A DNA stretch of 44,602 bases from Pseudomonas sp. ANT_H4 (GTDB lineage: Bacteria > Pseudomonadota > Gammaproteobacteria > Pseudomonadales > Pseudomonadaceae): the NCBI RefSeq assembly GCF_008369295.1, contig NZ_VOBG01000037.1, forward strand, positions 1 to 44,602, read 5' to 3'. Positions 31,738 to 39,459 of the stretch are shown here, in pieces. Position numbers and translations under genes: made by a program. The notes under the pieces were generated by a model. That model did no database searches and had not been told where the DNA came from. It saw only the letters and a program-made list of their open reading frames with translations. How positions within the stretch are numbered: position 1 is the stretch's first letter; each line of letters opens with the position of its first letter.

Positions 31738-34116
31738 ATGCGCTATTTGCTGATGTTACTGTTGAGCTGGCTGCCGATGCTGGCCAGCGCAGTCGAGTTC
31801 AATGAGCTCACCCGAAGCCTTCCTCTGGGCCAAGTCATGCAAGTGCTTGAAGACCCCAATGACACCGTCGCCATTGCGGATGTCAGCTCGCAGGCTATGG
31901 CCAGTCGATTCAAACCCCATGACAAAACCACCCTAAATGCCGGCTACTCGCGCTCGGTGTTCTGGCTCAAGGTCAACCTGCATTATTTGCCCAAGGATCC
32001 GGACGCACAGCGCACCTGGCTGCTGGAGCTGGCCTATCCGCCCCTTGATCATCTTGAACTGTACGTGCCCGACGGCGCTGGCGGCTATCGATTGGCGGGG
32101 CGTACCGGCGATGCCATGCCCTTCAGCGGTCGCGAAATTCGCCAGAACAACTACTTGTTCAACGTCCACTTCGCCCCCGGCGAGCAGAAAAACCTCTACC
32201 TGCGCCTGCAAAGCGAAGGCTCGATCCAGGCTCCGCTGACCCTCTGGTCAAGCACCGCGTACCTGGAAGAACAGCCGCTGCGTCTCTATGTATTGGGCCT
32301 GATCTACGGCGTGCTCCTGGGGATGCTGGTCTACAACCTGTTCATCTATCTGAGCGTGCGCGACACCAGCTACCTCTACTACATCTTCTATATTGCCTCG
32401 TTCGGCATGTACCAGCTCTCGGTGAATGGTGCGGCAGTGGAGTATTTCTGGCCGAACAATCCGTGGTGGGCGAATGCCGCGACGCCATTCATGATCGGTG
32501 CGTCTGCGCTGTTTGGCAGCCTGTTTGCTCGCAGTTTCCTGCACACCGCCGTCTACAGCCGCTGGCTTAACCGCCTGTTGCTGGCGATGGTGGCCAGTGG
32601 CGCGGTGGTGATGTTGCTGTCGCTGATGACCAGTTACGCCCTAGCCCTGCGCCTGGCCACCGGGCTGGCGTTGATTTTTACCGTGACTATCTTTATCGCC
32701 GGGATCAAGGCCTGGTGCTGCGGCCAGCGGGTGGCACGCTACTTCATCATCGCCTGGTCGGCGTTCCTGATCGGCGGGGTGGTCAACACAATGATGGTGC
32801 TGGGCTACCTGCCCAATGTGTTCCTGACCATGTACGCCAGTCAGATCGGTTCGGCGATTGAAGTTGCCCTGCTGTCCCTGGCCCTGGCCGACCGCATCAA
32901 CTCGATGCGTGAGCAGCAGTCACAGACTCTCTTCGATGCTAGCCAGAAGCTGGAGGTGCTCAACCAGCAACTGGCCCACAGCAATCGGTTGAAAGACGAA
33001 TTCCTCGCCACGCTGACCCACGAGCTGCGCACACCCATGAACGGGGTGATCGGTTCCCTGGAATTGATGCAAACCGTGCCCTTGGAAGATGAGCTGGCGC
33101 AGTACCAGCAAACCGCGGCCGGCTCTGCCCGAGACATGATGCGCATGGTCAACGGCATCCTCACCCTCACCGAATTGCAAGCTGGCCGCCTCAGTGCCCA
33201 GCGCCAGGTGTTCAGCCTGCGAGGGTTGATCGATACCTTGCGCCAGCAATTCCTGGCCAGCGCCCAGAGCAAGGGCCTGGAGTTTTCCATCGACGTGGCG
33301 AACGAACTGCCCGATCGCCTGGACGGTGACGCCGACAAGCTGACGCAATGCCTGGAATGCCTGTTGGACAATGCCTTCAAGTTCACCGGCGAAGGTGCAG
33401 TGCGCATGCGGGTGGTTGGGCTGCTCAATGCTGAGGGCAAACTGCGCCTGACCTTTATCGTCACCGACACCGGCATCGGCTTCGCTTATCTGGACGAGGC
33501 CACCCTGTATCAGCGCTTCTTCCAGCTCGACGGCTCGATGACCCGTGAATATGGTGGCCTGGGCATCGGCCTGGCGATCTGCCGGCAACTGATCGAACTG
33601 CTTGGCGGGCGCCTGACCCATCATTCCGAGCCCCGGCGCGGCAGCCGTTTCCAACTGGAGCTGGAGGTCATTGCGGTGCCGCCCGAACCATCCTCGCCGA
33701 ACCGTGTGCCCGATCGACATCGGGAGCCTCAGGACTGCGCGGTGTTGCTGGTGGACGACAACAGCGTGGCGCAGTTGGTGATGCGCGGCATGTTGCTCAA
33801 GCTGGGTTACCGGGTGAAGGTGGTCGACAGTGGGCCTGCGGCATTGGCAATGTTGCAAGGCGAGACCTTCGACGCGGTACTGCTGGATGTGCCGGTGGAT
33901 GGTTTCTCTCTGTGCTGTCAGGTTCGTGCGTTGCCCGGATGCAGCGAGCTGCCGGTGATTGCCTTGAGCGCGTCGCTGCAAAGCCTGGCGCGAGAGCATT
34001 GCCATGGCGTTGGCATCACCGAGCAGTTGGTCAAGCCGGTGCGCTTTGAGGCGTTGCAGGCGGTGTTGCAGCGTTACTTGTTGTGTCCGTTAGAGGGTGA
34101 AAGCGCCGGCAATTAG
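31738..34116 (+). CDS. ladS: Hybrid sensor kinase LadS-like (7TMR-DISM)
   Basis: LadS in P. aeruginosa acts through the GacS/GacA-RsmYZ pathway and favours biofilm over acute virulence. The 792 residues have the LadS architecture: signal peptide (1-18), periplasmic 7TMR-DISMED2 domain (about 25-170), seven membrane segments (about 183-385), HisKA with His428 in LTHELRTPMNG, HATPase_c with Asn545 (DNAFKF), VTDTGIGF and GGLGIGLAI, and a receiver with Asp673/674, phospho-acceptor candidate Asp717 and Lys767. The position beside thiD matches ladS (PA3974). The loop after Asp717 is short (LLDVPVDGF): three residues fewer than the common D-x-x-MP-x-MDG. Ribosome site GGGG precedes the ATG. The 284-base gap from thiD holds a TATGCT (31637-31642) but no clear -35. 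Confidence 0.92.
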   Translation: MRYLLMLLLSWLPMLASAVEFNELTRSLPLGQVMQVLEDPNDTVAIADVSSQAMASRFKPHDKTTLNAGYSRSVFWLKVNLHYLPKDPDAQRTWLLELAYPPLDHLELYVPDGAGGYRLAGRTGDAMPFSGREIRQNNYLFNVHFAPGEQKNLYLRLQSEGSIQAPLTLWSSTAYLEEQPLRLYVLGLIYGVLLGMLVYNLFIYLSVRDTSYLYYIFYIASFGMYQLSVNGAAVEYFWPNNPWWANAATPFMIGASALFGSLFARSFLHTAVYSRWLNRLLLAMVASGAVVMLLSLMTSYALALRLATGLALIFTVTIFIAGIKAWCCGQRVARYFIIAWSAFLIGGVVNTMMVLGYLPNVFLTMYASQIGSAIEVALLSLALADRINSMREQQSQTLFDASQKLEVLNQQLAHSNRLKDEFLATLTHELRTPMNGVIGSLELMQTVPLEDELAQYQQTAAGSARDMMRMVNGILTLTELQAGRLSAQRQVFSLRGLIDTLRQQFLASAQSKGLEFSIDVANELPDRLDGDADKLTQCLECLLDNAFKFTGEGAVRMRVVGLLNAEGKLRLTFIVTDTGIGFAYLDEATLYQRFFQLDGSMTREYGGLGIGLAICRQLIELLGGRLTHHSEPRRGSRFQLELEVIAVPPEPSSPNRVPDRHREPQDCAVLLVDDNSVAQLVMRGMLLKLGYRVKVVDSGPAALAMLQGETFDAVLLDVPVDGFSLCCQVRALPGCSELPVIALSASLQSLAREHCHGVGITEQLVKPVRFEALQAVLQRYLLCPLEGESAGN

Positions 34117-34142
34117 GCGCTTATGCCACTTTTTTAAGCGCC
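34116..34142 (+). terminator. Weak hairpin at the ladS stop
   Basis: GGCGCTTA (34116-34123) pairs with TAAGCGCC (34135-34142). The T-run lies in the loop instead of after the stem, so it is a poor intrinsic terminator. Confidence 0.3.
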
Positions 34143-34188
34143 AAGACGATGCTTAACTGAAATTCCGGCCTTAATCGATATGCACCCT

Positions 34189-34288
34189 TGTAGGAGCGAG
34201 CTTGCTCGCGAAGAACCTCAACGATAACGCGCGCATCCTGGATAAACGCGTTGCTCTCAGGTTTTTCGCGAGCAAGCTAGCTCCTACA
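34189..34288. repeat. Complete REPIN upstream of the AidB-like gene
   Basis: A full-length copy: TGTAGGAGCGAGCTTGCTCG left, CGAGCAAGCTAGCTCCTACA right, with the shared core parts AACGATAACGCG and GCTCTCAGGTTTTTC. It ends 41 bases before the downstream ATG and fills half of the gap after ladS, so any promoter for that gene must overlap it, lie in the short remainder or be upstream in ladS. Confidence 0.85.
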
Positions 34289-34329
34289 AACAGCAACAAT
34301 CGACGCGGCCTTTTTCCAGGAGCCCCGTC

Positions 34330-35979
34330 ATGAACCTGCACCAGTTCGCTGAAACCCACGACGTCACCAACCAGCCACCGTCCCTGGACGGTACCAACCT
34401 GTATCGTATCGACTTGCCCCTGCAAGACTGGTCGCAGCGCTTCGGCGCGGGCTGGGCCCAGGAACGGATCGATACTTACGGCGCGCTGGCGGGTGGGCCG
34501 CTGATGGAGGCCGGGTTTCTGGCCAACCAGAACAAGCCTGTCTTTAGCAGTCATGACCGCTATGGCAATCGTATTGACCTGGTGGAATTTCATCCGGCCT
34601 ACCATGAGCTAATGCGCACGGCTGTGGAACATGGCCTGCCGTCGCTGCCCTGGGCCCATCCGCAGGCCGGTGCCCATGTCGCCCGCGCCGCCATGACTTA
34701 CCTGCACAGCCAGGCCGAAGCCGGCACCGGCTGCCCGCTGACCATGACCTTCGCCTGCGTCCCGGCCCTGCGCTTGCAGCCGGACTTGGCTGACGCGTGG
34801 CTGCCGAAAATCCTCAACACTCAATACGACCCCCGTAATGTCGGCATCGCCCACAAGGCTGGAGCCACGATCGGCATGGCCATGACCGAAAAACAAGGTG
34901 GCACCGACGTGCGCGCCAACACCACCCGCGCTTACCCGGTGGGTGCCGGTGGCCCGGGCCAGGCCTATGAGCTGGTGGGTCACAAGTGGTTTTGTTCGGC
35001 GCCGATGTGCGACGCCTTTTTGACCCTGGCCCAGACCGACAAGGGGTTGACCTGTTTCCTGCTGCCGCGCCACCGCCCGGATGACACGCGCAACCAGTTC
35101 TATATCCAGCGCCTGAAAAACAAACTCGGCAACTGCTCCAATGCCTCCAGCGAAGTGGAGTTTCGCGGGGCGCTGGCGTGGATGATCGGCGAGGAAGGGC
35201 GCGGCGTGCCGACCATTATCGAGATGGTCTCCATGACTCGCTTTGATTGCATGGTCGGCTCCAGCGCGTTGATGCGCCAGGCGCTGACCCAGGCCAGCCA
35301 TCATTGTGCCCATCGGCGGGTGGGTGGCCGCGTCCTTAGTGAGCAACCGCTGATGCAAAACGTGCTGGCCGACCTGGCCCTGGAAAGCGAAGCGGCGCTG
35401 GCCCTGAGCATGCGCATGGGCAGGGCCCTGGATCATCTCGATGATGAGCAGGAAGCCAAATTCGCCCGGCTGGTGACGGCGGTGGGCAAGTATTGGATCT
35501 GCAAGCGTGCGCCGGCAATGATCAACGAAGCCGCCGAATGCATGGGCGGTGCCGGGTATGTCGAGGACAGCATCCTGCCCCGACTGTACCGTGAGGCGCC
35601 GGTCAATTCGACGTGGGAAGGTTCTGGCAATGTGCAGTGCCTGGACGTGCTGCGAGCCCTGTCGAAAGAACCAGGTGTGCTGGAGGCGTTGTTTGTCGAG
35701 TTGGAGGATGGCCATGGCGACAAGCGCTTGGCCCGACATATTGAGCAACTCAAGTCAGCGTTTATGGATACCCAGGATATTCAGTACCGTGCTCGGCAAC
35801 TGACCGAGGATATCGCCGTGGCGTTGCAGGCCAAGTTGCTGCTGGAGGCGGGCAATACCAGTGTTAGTGACGGGTTTATTGCCAGTCGATTGGGGGAATC
35901 GTCGGGGCGGGTGTATGGCACCTTGCCACGCGGCGTGGATGTGGAAGGTATTGTCGCGCGATCTACGCCACAAGGTTGA
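34330..35979 (+). CDS. AidB-like acyl-CoA dehydrogenase family flavoprotein
   Basis: A 549-residue member of the acyl-CoA dehydrogenase superfamily most like E. coli AidB, an alkylation-stress flavoprotein with DNA-binding C-terminal region. Matches are seen along its length: FNQP-like NQPPSLDGTNLYR at the start, GMAMTEKQGGTDVRANTTRA (183-202), LVGHKWFCSAP, KLGNCSNASSEVEF, MTRFDCMVGSSA and REAPVNSTWEGSGN, with Glu430 at the dehydrogenase-like site. The start has AGGAG eight bases upstream. It may act as an isovaleryl-CoA-type dehydrogenase or in DNA protection; neither is shown here. It lies 32 kb from the broken mpg, so no operon link. Confidence 0.85.
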   Translation: MNLHQFAETHDVTNQPPSLDGTNLYRIDLPLQDWSQRFGAGWAQERIDTYGALAGGPLMEAGFLANQNKPVFSSHDRYGNRIDLVEFHPAYHELMRTAVEHGLPSLPWAHPQAGAHVARAAMTYLHSQAEAGTGCPLTMTFACVPALRLQPDLADAWLPKILNTQYDPRNVGIAHKAGATIGMAMTEKQGGTDVRANTTRAYPVGAGGPGQAYELVGHKWFCSAPMCDAFLTLAQTDKGLTCFLLPRHRPDDTRNQFYIQRLKNKLGNCSNASSEVEFRGALAWMIGEEGRGVPTIIEMVSMTRFDCMVGSSALMRQALTQASHHCAHRRVGGRVLSEQPLMQNVLADLALESEAALALSMRMGRALDHLDDEQEAKFARLVTAVGKYWICKRAPAMINEAAECMGGAGYVEDSILPRLYREAPVNSTWEGSGNVQCLDVLRALSKEPGVLEALFVELEDGHGDKRLARHIEQLKSAFMDTQDIQYRARQLTEDIAVALQAKLLLEAGNTSVSDGFIASRLGESSGRVYGTLPRGVDVEGIVARSTPQG

Positions 35980-36060
35980 CTGCACTCCAATCCAAGGTTC
36001 CCGTCTGACAGCGATGCAGGCAAGATGAAGGTCTGCAAGTCAGAACACAGGATGCTTACC

Positions 36061-37524
36061 GTGACCGAAGCTTTTGTTGTCGTTCAAACCGCCGAAGAGG
36101 CCGTGGATCGGCTGGCGGCTCTTCATGAGCGTGCTACCGGTACGCTCAATCAAGCCCTCAAGCAGTACCTCAAAGACCGCGTCGAACCCGACGCCGAACA
36201 ACGCGCGATGTTTCGTTATCCGGAACTGCGCCTGACTTACCACTGCCACGGCGAAGTCCCACAAACTACCCGGGCCTACGCCAAGGTCCAGTTGCCGGGT
36301 ACCTACAGCGTTACCGTCACCCATCCGGCGGCGTTCCGTAAGTATCTGCTGGAGCAACTGGTGCCGCTGATGCATGACTTCACCGTGACGGTGGAAGTCG
36401 GTGTCAGCCAGCAAAACATTCCGTATCCGTATGTGGTGGAGCAGGGCGACGAACTGGCCGGTTCCGGCGTAACCGCCGCCACCCTGGCGCGGGTATTTCC
36501 CAGCACTGACCTGTCGGCGGCCACCGATGGCATCGCTGATGGCCTTTACGACTGGGAAAATACCGATCCGTTGCCCCTGGCACTGTTCGACGCGGCCCGT
36601 GTCGACTTCTCCCTGCGTCGCCTGGTGCATTACACCGGGAGCGACTGGCGGCATGTGCAGCCGTGGATTCTGCTGACCAACTATCACCGTTATGTTGACC
36701 AGTTTATCGTCCATGGTCTGGAGAAGCTGCGCAGCGATCCACGGTTTATCCGCATGGTACTGCCGGGTAACGTGATTATCGAAAAAAGCATGGACCATGG
36801 CGAAGCGTCGGCCATTGCCGCTGGCGTGGTCTGGCACCGTTACCAGATGCCGGCCTACCACTTGATGGCCAGCGACGGCCACGGCGTGACCCTGGTCAAC
36901 ATCGGTGTCGGCCCGTCCAACGCCAAGAACATCACCGATCACTTGGCGGTGTTGCGCCCTCATTGTTGGCTGATGATCGGCCACTGCGGCGGCTTGCGCC
37001 AATCCCAGACCATCGGCGACTACGTGCTGGCGCATGCTTATATGCGTCGCGACGGGATTCTCGATCGGGTAGTGCCGCCGAATATTCCGATCCCGGCCCT
37101 GGCCGAAGTGCAGATGGCCTTGCAGCAAGCAGCGGCCAACGTGACCGGCGAGAAGGGCGAAGAACTGAAAAAACGCCTGCGCACCGGCACCGTGCTGACC
37201 TACGACGACCGTAACTGGGAGTTGCGCTGGGCTCAGGAACGGCCGCTGATCAACCTGTCCCGCGCCGTAGCGGTGGACATGGAGAGCGGCACTATCGCGG
37301 CGCAAGGCTATCGTCTGCGGGTGCCTTACGGCACCTTGCTGTGTGTCTCGGACAAACCGTTGCACAGTGAGATCAAGTTGCCGGGTTCGGCCAACGCGTT
37401 CTATGAGCGAGCGGTCAGCCAGCACTTGAAAATCGGCATCGAGGCGGTGGATCTGTTGCGCACCGAACTCAACTCGTTGCACTCGCGCAAATTGCGCAGC
37501 TTCGACGAGCCGCCGTTCCGCTAA
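36061..37524 (+). CDS. amn: AMP nucleosidase
   Basis: Splits AMP into adenine and ribose 5-phosphate, controlling adenylate pools. The 487-residue form has the N-terminal AMN domain (FVVVQTAEEAVDRLAALHER, RLTYHCHGEVP) and the C-terminal phosphorylase-type domain with NIGVGPSNAKNITDHL, MIGHCGGLR and AVDMESGTIAAQGYR, the latter holding the ribose-binding Glu. I start at GTG 36061 because AGGA lies eight bases upstream and the protein then begins TEAFVVVQ like relatives; ATGs at 36052 and 36025 are alternatives with poorer spacing. It starts 81 bases after the AidB-like gene. Confidence 0.93.
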   Translation: MTEAFVVVQTAEEAVDRLAALHERATGTLNQALKQYLKDRVEPDAEQRAMFRYPELRLTYHCHGEVPQTTRAYAKVQLPGTYSVTVTHPAAFRKYLLEQLVPLMHDFTVTVEVGVSQQNIPYPYVVEQGDELAGSGVTAATLARVFPSTDLSAATDGIADGLYDWENTDPLPLALFDAARVDFSLRRLVHYTGSDWRHVQPWILLTNYHRYVDQFIVHGLEKLRSDPRFIRMVLPGNVIIEKSMDHGEASAIAAGVVWHRYQMPAYHLMASDGHGVTLVNIGVGPSNAKNITDHLAVLRPHCWLMIGHCGGLRQSQTIGDYVLAHAYMRRDGILDRVVPPNIPIPALAEVQMALQQAAANVTGEKGEELKKRLRTGTVLTYDDRNWELRWAQERPLINLSRAVAVDMESGTIAAQGYRLRVPYGTLLCVSDKPLHSEIKLPGSANAFYERAVSQHLKIGIEAVDLLRTELNSLHSRKLRSFDEPPFR

Positions 37525-37542
37525 ACGGTTGGGATGGTTATT

Positions 37543-37581
37543 TAACGGTCAGGCCACTAGCATTGTCGGTCCTGACCGTTA
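37543..37581 (+). repeat. Perfect 11-base inverted repeat between amn and rluE
   Basis: TAACGGTCAGG (37543-37553) and CCTGACCGTTA (37571-37581) are exact inverse copies, 17 bases apart. They lie 18 bases after amn and end 14 bases before the rluE ATG. There is no T-run. It may be a hairpin covering the rluE leader or a protein-binding site. Confidence 0.6.
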
Positions 37582-37595
37582 GATGTTCCCTTGCC

Positions 37596-38237
37596 ATGTC
37601 CCGTCCTGCCCGTCCCATTTCCCGCCGCCCTGGCGTGAAAAGCCCGCAAACCTCGTCAGCCCCGCGCCGTGTTGCCAAGGCGCCACCGGCTGAGCCGAAG
37701 TTGATCCTGTTCAATAAACCGTTCGATGTGCTGACGCAGTTCAGCGACGCAGAAGGGCGGGCGACCCTCAAGGACTTCATCGACATCCCCGGCATCTACC
37801 CCGCGGGGCGTCTGGACCGTGACAGTGAAGGCCTGTTGTTACTCACCAATGACGGCCAGTTGCAGGCGCGAATTGCTGATCCCAGGCACAAACTGGCGAA
37901 AACCTATTGGGTGCAGGTGGAGGGCGAGCCGACAGAGGCACAACTGCAACGTCTGCGCGACGGCGTTGAGCTGAACGATGGCATGACCTTGCCCGCTGAG
38001 GTCCGGCAACTGGATGAGCCGCAACTGTGGCCACGCAACCCGCCCGTGCGCTTTCGCAAGAGCGTGCCGACTCATTGGCTGGAGCTGGTGATTCGTGAGG
38101 GGCGTAACCGTCAGGTGCGGCGCATGACGGCTGCGGTCGGTTTGCCGACCTTGCGCCTGGTACGGGTGCGTATTGGGGACTGGTCTATCGAAGGCCTTGA
38201 TCAAGGCCAATGGAAAGAAGTGCCCGCGCGCTTATAA
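37596..38237 (+). CDS. rluE: 23S rRNA pseudouridine synthase, RluE-like
   Basis: RsuA-family pseudouridine synthase; RluE converts U2457 of 23S rRNA. The 213 residues begin with a basic Pro/Arg-rich tail, then LILFNKPFDVLTQFSD, the catalytic loop GRLDRDSEGLLLLTNDG with Asp74, KTYWVQVEGEPT and the end signature VIREGRNRQVRRMTAAVG. The absence of an S4 domain separates it from RsuA/RluB types and fits RluE. I choose the ATG at 37596, since the upstream in-frame start lies within the inverted repeat; neither has a clear ribosome site. Its stop overlaps that of the convergent DUF2788 gene. Confidence 0.88.
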   Translation: MSRPARPISRRPGVKSPQTSSAPRRVAKAPPAEPKLILFNKPFDVLTQFSDAEGRATLKDFIDIPGIYPAGRLDRDSEGLLLLTNDGQLQARIADPRHKLAKTYWVQVEGEPTEAQLQRLRDGVELNDGMTLPAEVRQLDEPQLWPRNPPVRFRKSVPTHWLELVIREGRNRQVRRMTAAVGLPTLRLVRVRIGDWSIEGLDQGQWKEVPARL

Positions 38238-38450
38238 AACGCCGGACTCGATCAGGCCGATCACCACGCTTTTGATGATGAACGCGGCAACACCCAGGCC
38301 CAGCACGAAGAAGAGGATGAAAGAACCAAAGCGCCCGGCCTTGGATTTCTTCGCCAGGTCCCAGACGATAAAGCCCATGAAAATGATCAGGATCGTGACC
38401 AGGCCGGTCATCATCCATTCTTCAAACAGCACAGGATCGATGGAGTCCAT
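38232..38450 (-). CDS. DUF2788 small membrane protein
   Basis: A 72-residue protein with two hydrophobic helices (about 14-32 and 42-66) separated by a basic turn (DLAKKSKAGRFGS). It matches the DUF2788 family of small inner-membrane proteins, of unknown function. The acidic N-terminus and basic turn suggest an N-out, C-out or hairpin-like topology; I cannot decide which. The start is ATG at 38450, with GGAGATG just before it. Its stop shares the palindrome TTATAA with the rluE stop. Confidence 0.85.
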   Translation of the reverse strand: MDSIDPVLFEEWMMTGLVTILIIFMGFIVWDLAKKSKAGRFGSFILFFVLGLGVAAFIIKSVVIGLIESGVL

Positions 38451-38561
38451 CGAACATCTCCAGCAGGGGCAGGGCGGCGAGTATACGCCAGGGCAACACG
38501 CTCAATGTTGACCTGCGTCGGTCTGCCGCAGGCTAAGACGCGGTCAATGTGGGAGCTGGCC

Positions 38562-39041
38562 TTAGGTGCGCAGGTGGGTCAGCGGCAACTCGGTGCTGTT
38601 CAATACCTGATTCAACACAAAGCTCGACCGCACGCTGGTGACGCCTTCAATTCGGGTCAAATGCCCCAGCAGCAGTTTCTGATAATGATCCATATCCGGC
38701 ACCACCACCTTCAACTGATAGTCGGCATCCATCCCGGTCACCAGGCTGCATTCCAGTACTTGGGGCAAGGTGCGGATGGCCGCTTCGAAGTTCTCGAAAC
38801 GTTCGGGTGTGTGTCGGTCCATGCCGATCAGTACGTAGGCCGTCAGGCTCAGCCCGAGCATCTTGCGGTCCAGCAAGGCGACCTGGCGGGCAATGTAGCC
38901 GTCGTCTTCCAGCTGCTTGACCCGCCGTGAGCAGGGCGAAGGCGACAGTCCGATACGCTCGGCCAACTCCTGGTTGGAGATCCTCGCGTCGCGCTGCAAT
39001 TCCGCCAAAATACTCAGGTCGTATCGGTCAAGTTTGCTCAT
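38562..39041 (-). CDS. Lrp/AsnC family transcriptional regulator
   Basis: A 159-residue feast/famine regulator. Residues 4-63 form the winged helix-turn-helix (LDRYDLSILAELQRDARISN, then IGLSPSPCSRRVKQLEDDGY); residues about 68-150 form the RAM ligand-binding domain (AYVLIGMDRHTPERFENFE, VLECSLVTGMDADYQLKVVV). The sequence LSPSPCSRRVKQLE is typical of Lrp proper and close relatives. The ligand and targets are unknown. It is divergent from the structured RNA and the proline-rich protein gene, across an AT-rich stretch (39060-39120) that may hold its own site. Its stop follows a REP fragment (TGTGGGAGCTGGCC). Confidence 0.92.
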   Translation of the reverse strand: MSKLDRYDLSILAELQRDARISNQELAERIGLSPSPCSRRVKQLEDDGYIARQVALLDRKMLGLSLTAYVLIGMDRHTPERFENFEAAIRTLPQVLECSLVTGMDADYQLKVVVPDMDHYQKLLLGHLTRIEGVTSVRSSFVLNQVLNSTELPLTHLRT

Positions 39042-39153
39042 GGGGCTGGCCTTTGTCATAACTATTGCGGTTAATTATCTATCCAGGGTTAAAAATTGCG
39101 CAAGCGATGTTTATTGACGCAATCTTCGCAATCATCTGTCGGAGTCTCAGGCC

Positions 39154-39159
39154 TATGAT
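39154..39159 (+). promoter_or_regulatory. Candidate -10 box for the structured RNA
   Basis: TATGAT matches five of six consensus bases and is about 10 bases before the expected RNA start. No good -35 lies at 16-18 bases; TTGACG at 39114 is too far. Moderate to low support. Confidence 0.35.
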
Positions 39160-39165
39160 TACCAA

Positions 39166-39355
39166 CAGAATCACTGCCCGGACATAGAGTCCACTGCAGC
39201 CCGCCGAATCAGGCCAGCTGCGGCCGCCAACCCCACAGGGTTGTCCCGGCCCCCGGGCTGCACACTGTCCACAAGACGGCGTGAGATGAGCCAACGTCAA
39301 AAGCGTTGAGCCAGGACGAAGTTCTCAAGGGGCGACCGACGGGTCGCCCCTTTTT
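39166..39355 (+). ncRNA. Candidate structured small RNA or leader
   Basis: About 190 bases of non-coding sequence with several exact stems in order: GGAC/GTCC (39180-39192), a closing stem TGCAGCCCG/CGGGCTGCA (39195-39203 with 39254-39262) that encloses GGCC/GGCC (39212-39225) and AACCC/GGGTT (39229-39242), then CAACG/CGTTG (39292-39308) and an intrinsic terminator (39327-39355). No open frame of note runs through it. It can be a free small RNA or the attenuated leader of the proline-rich protein gene, whose ATG is 104 bases after the terminator. I do not recognise it as tmRNA, RNase P, SRP, 6S, RsmY/Z or Crc RNA. The 5' end is a guess from the -10 box. Confidence 0.55.
39327..39355 (+). terminator. 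Strong intrinsic terminator
   Basis: AAGGGGCGACC and GGTCGCCCCTT form a perfect stem with a GACG loop, running into TTTTT. The best Rho-independent terminator in the window, placed where no protein gene ends, so it must end a non-coding transcript or leader. Confidence 0.85.
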
Positions 39356-39459
39356 ATGTGTGCTGGCGAAAATTGTTCTCGTGACTGATAACCTGTTGCA
39401 GAACCGGGCGGGGCTTTTTCAGTCTCATCTACAGGCCCTAATCCGCAGTGAGGAATAGC

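Noticed and set aside
16018..34288. Repeats as parts of a CRISPR array
   Set aside because: They are single inverted pairs kilobases apart with no regular spacers and no cas genes; they are REPINs.
36040..37482. 480-codon open frame antisense to amn
   Set aside because: Mirror of amn with no similarity to a family.
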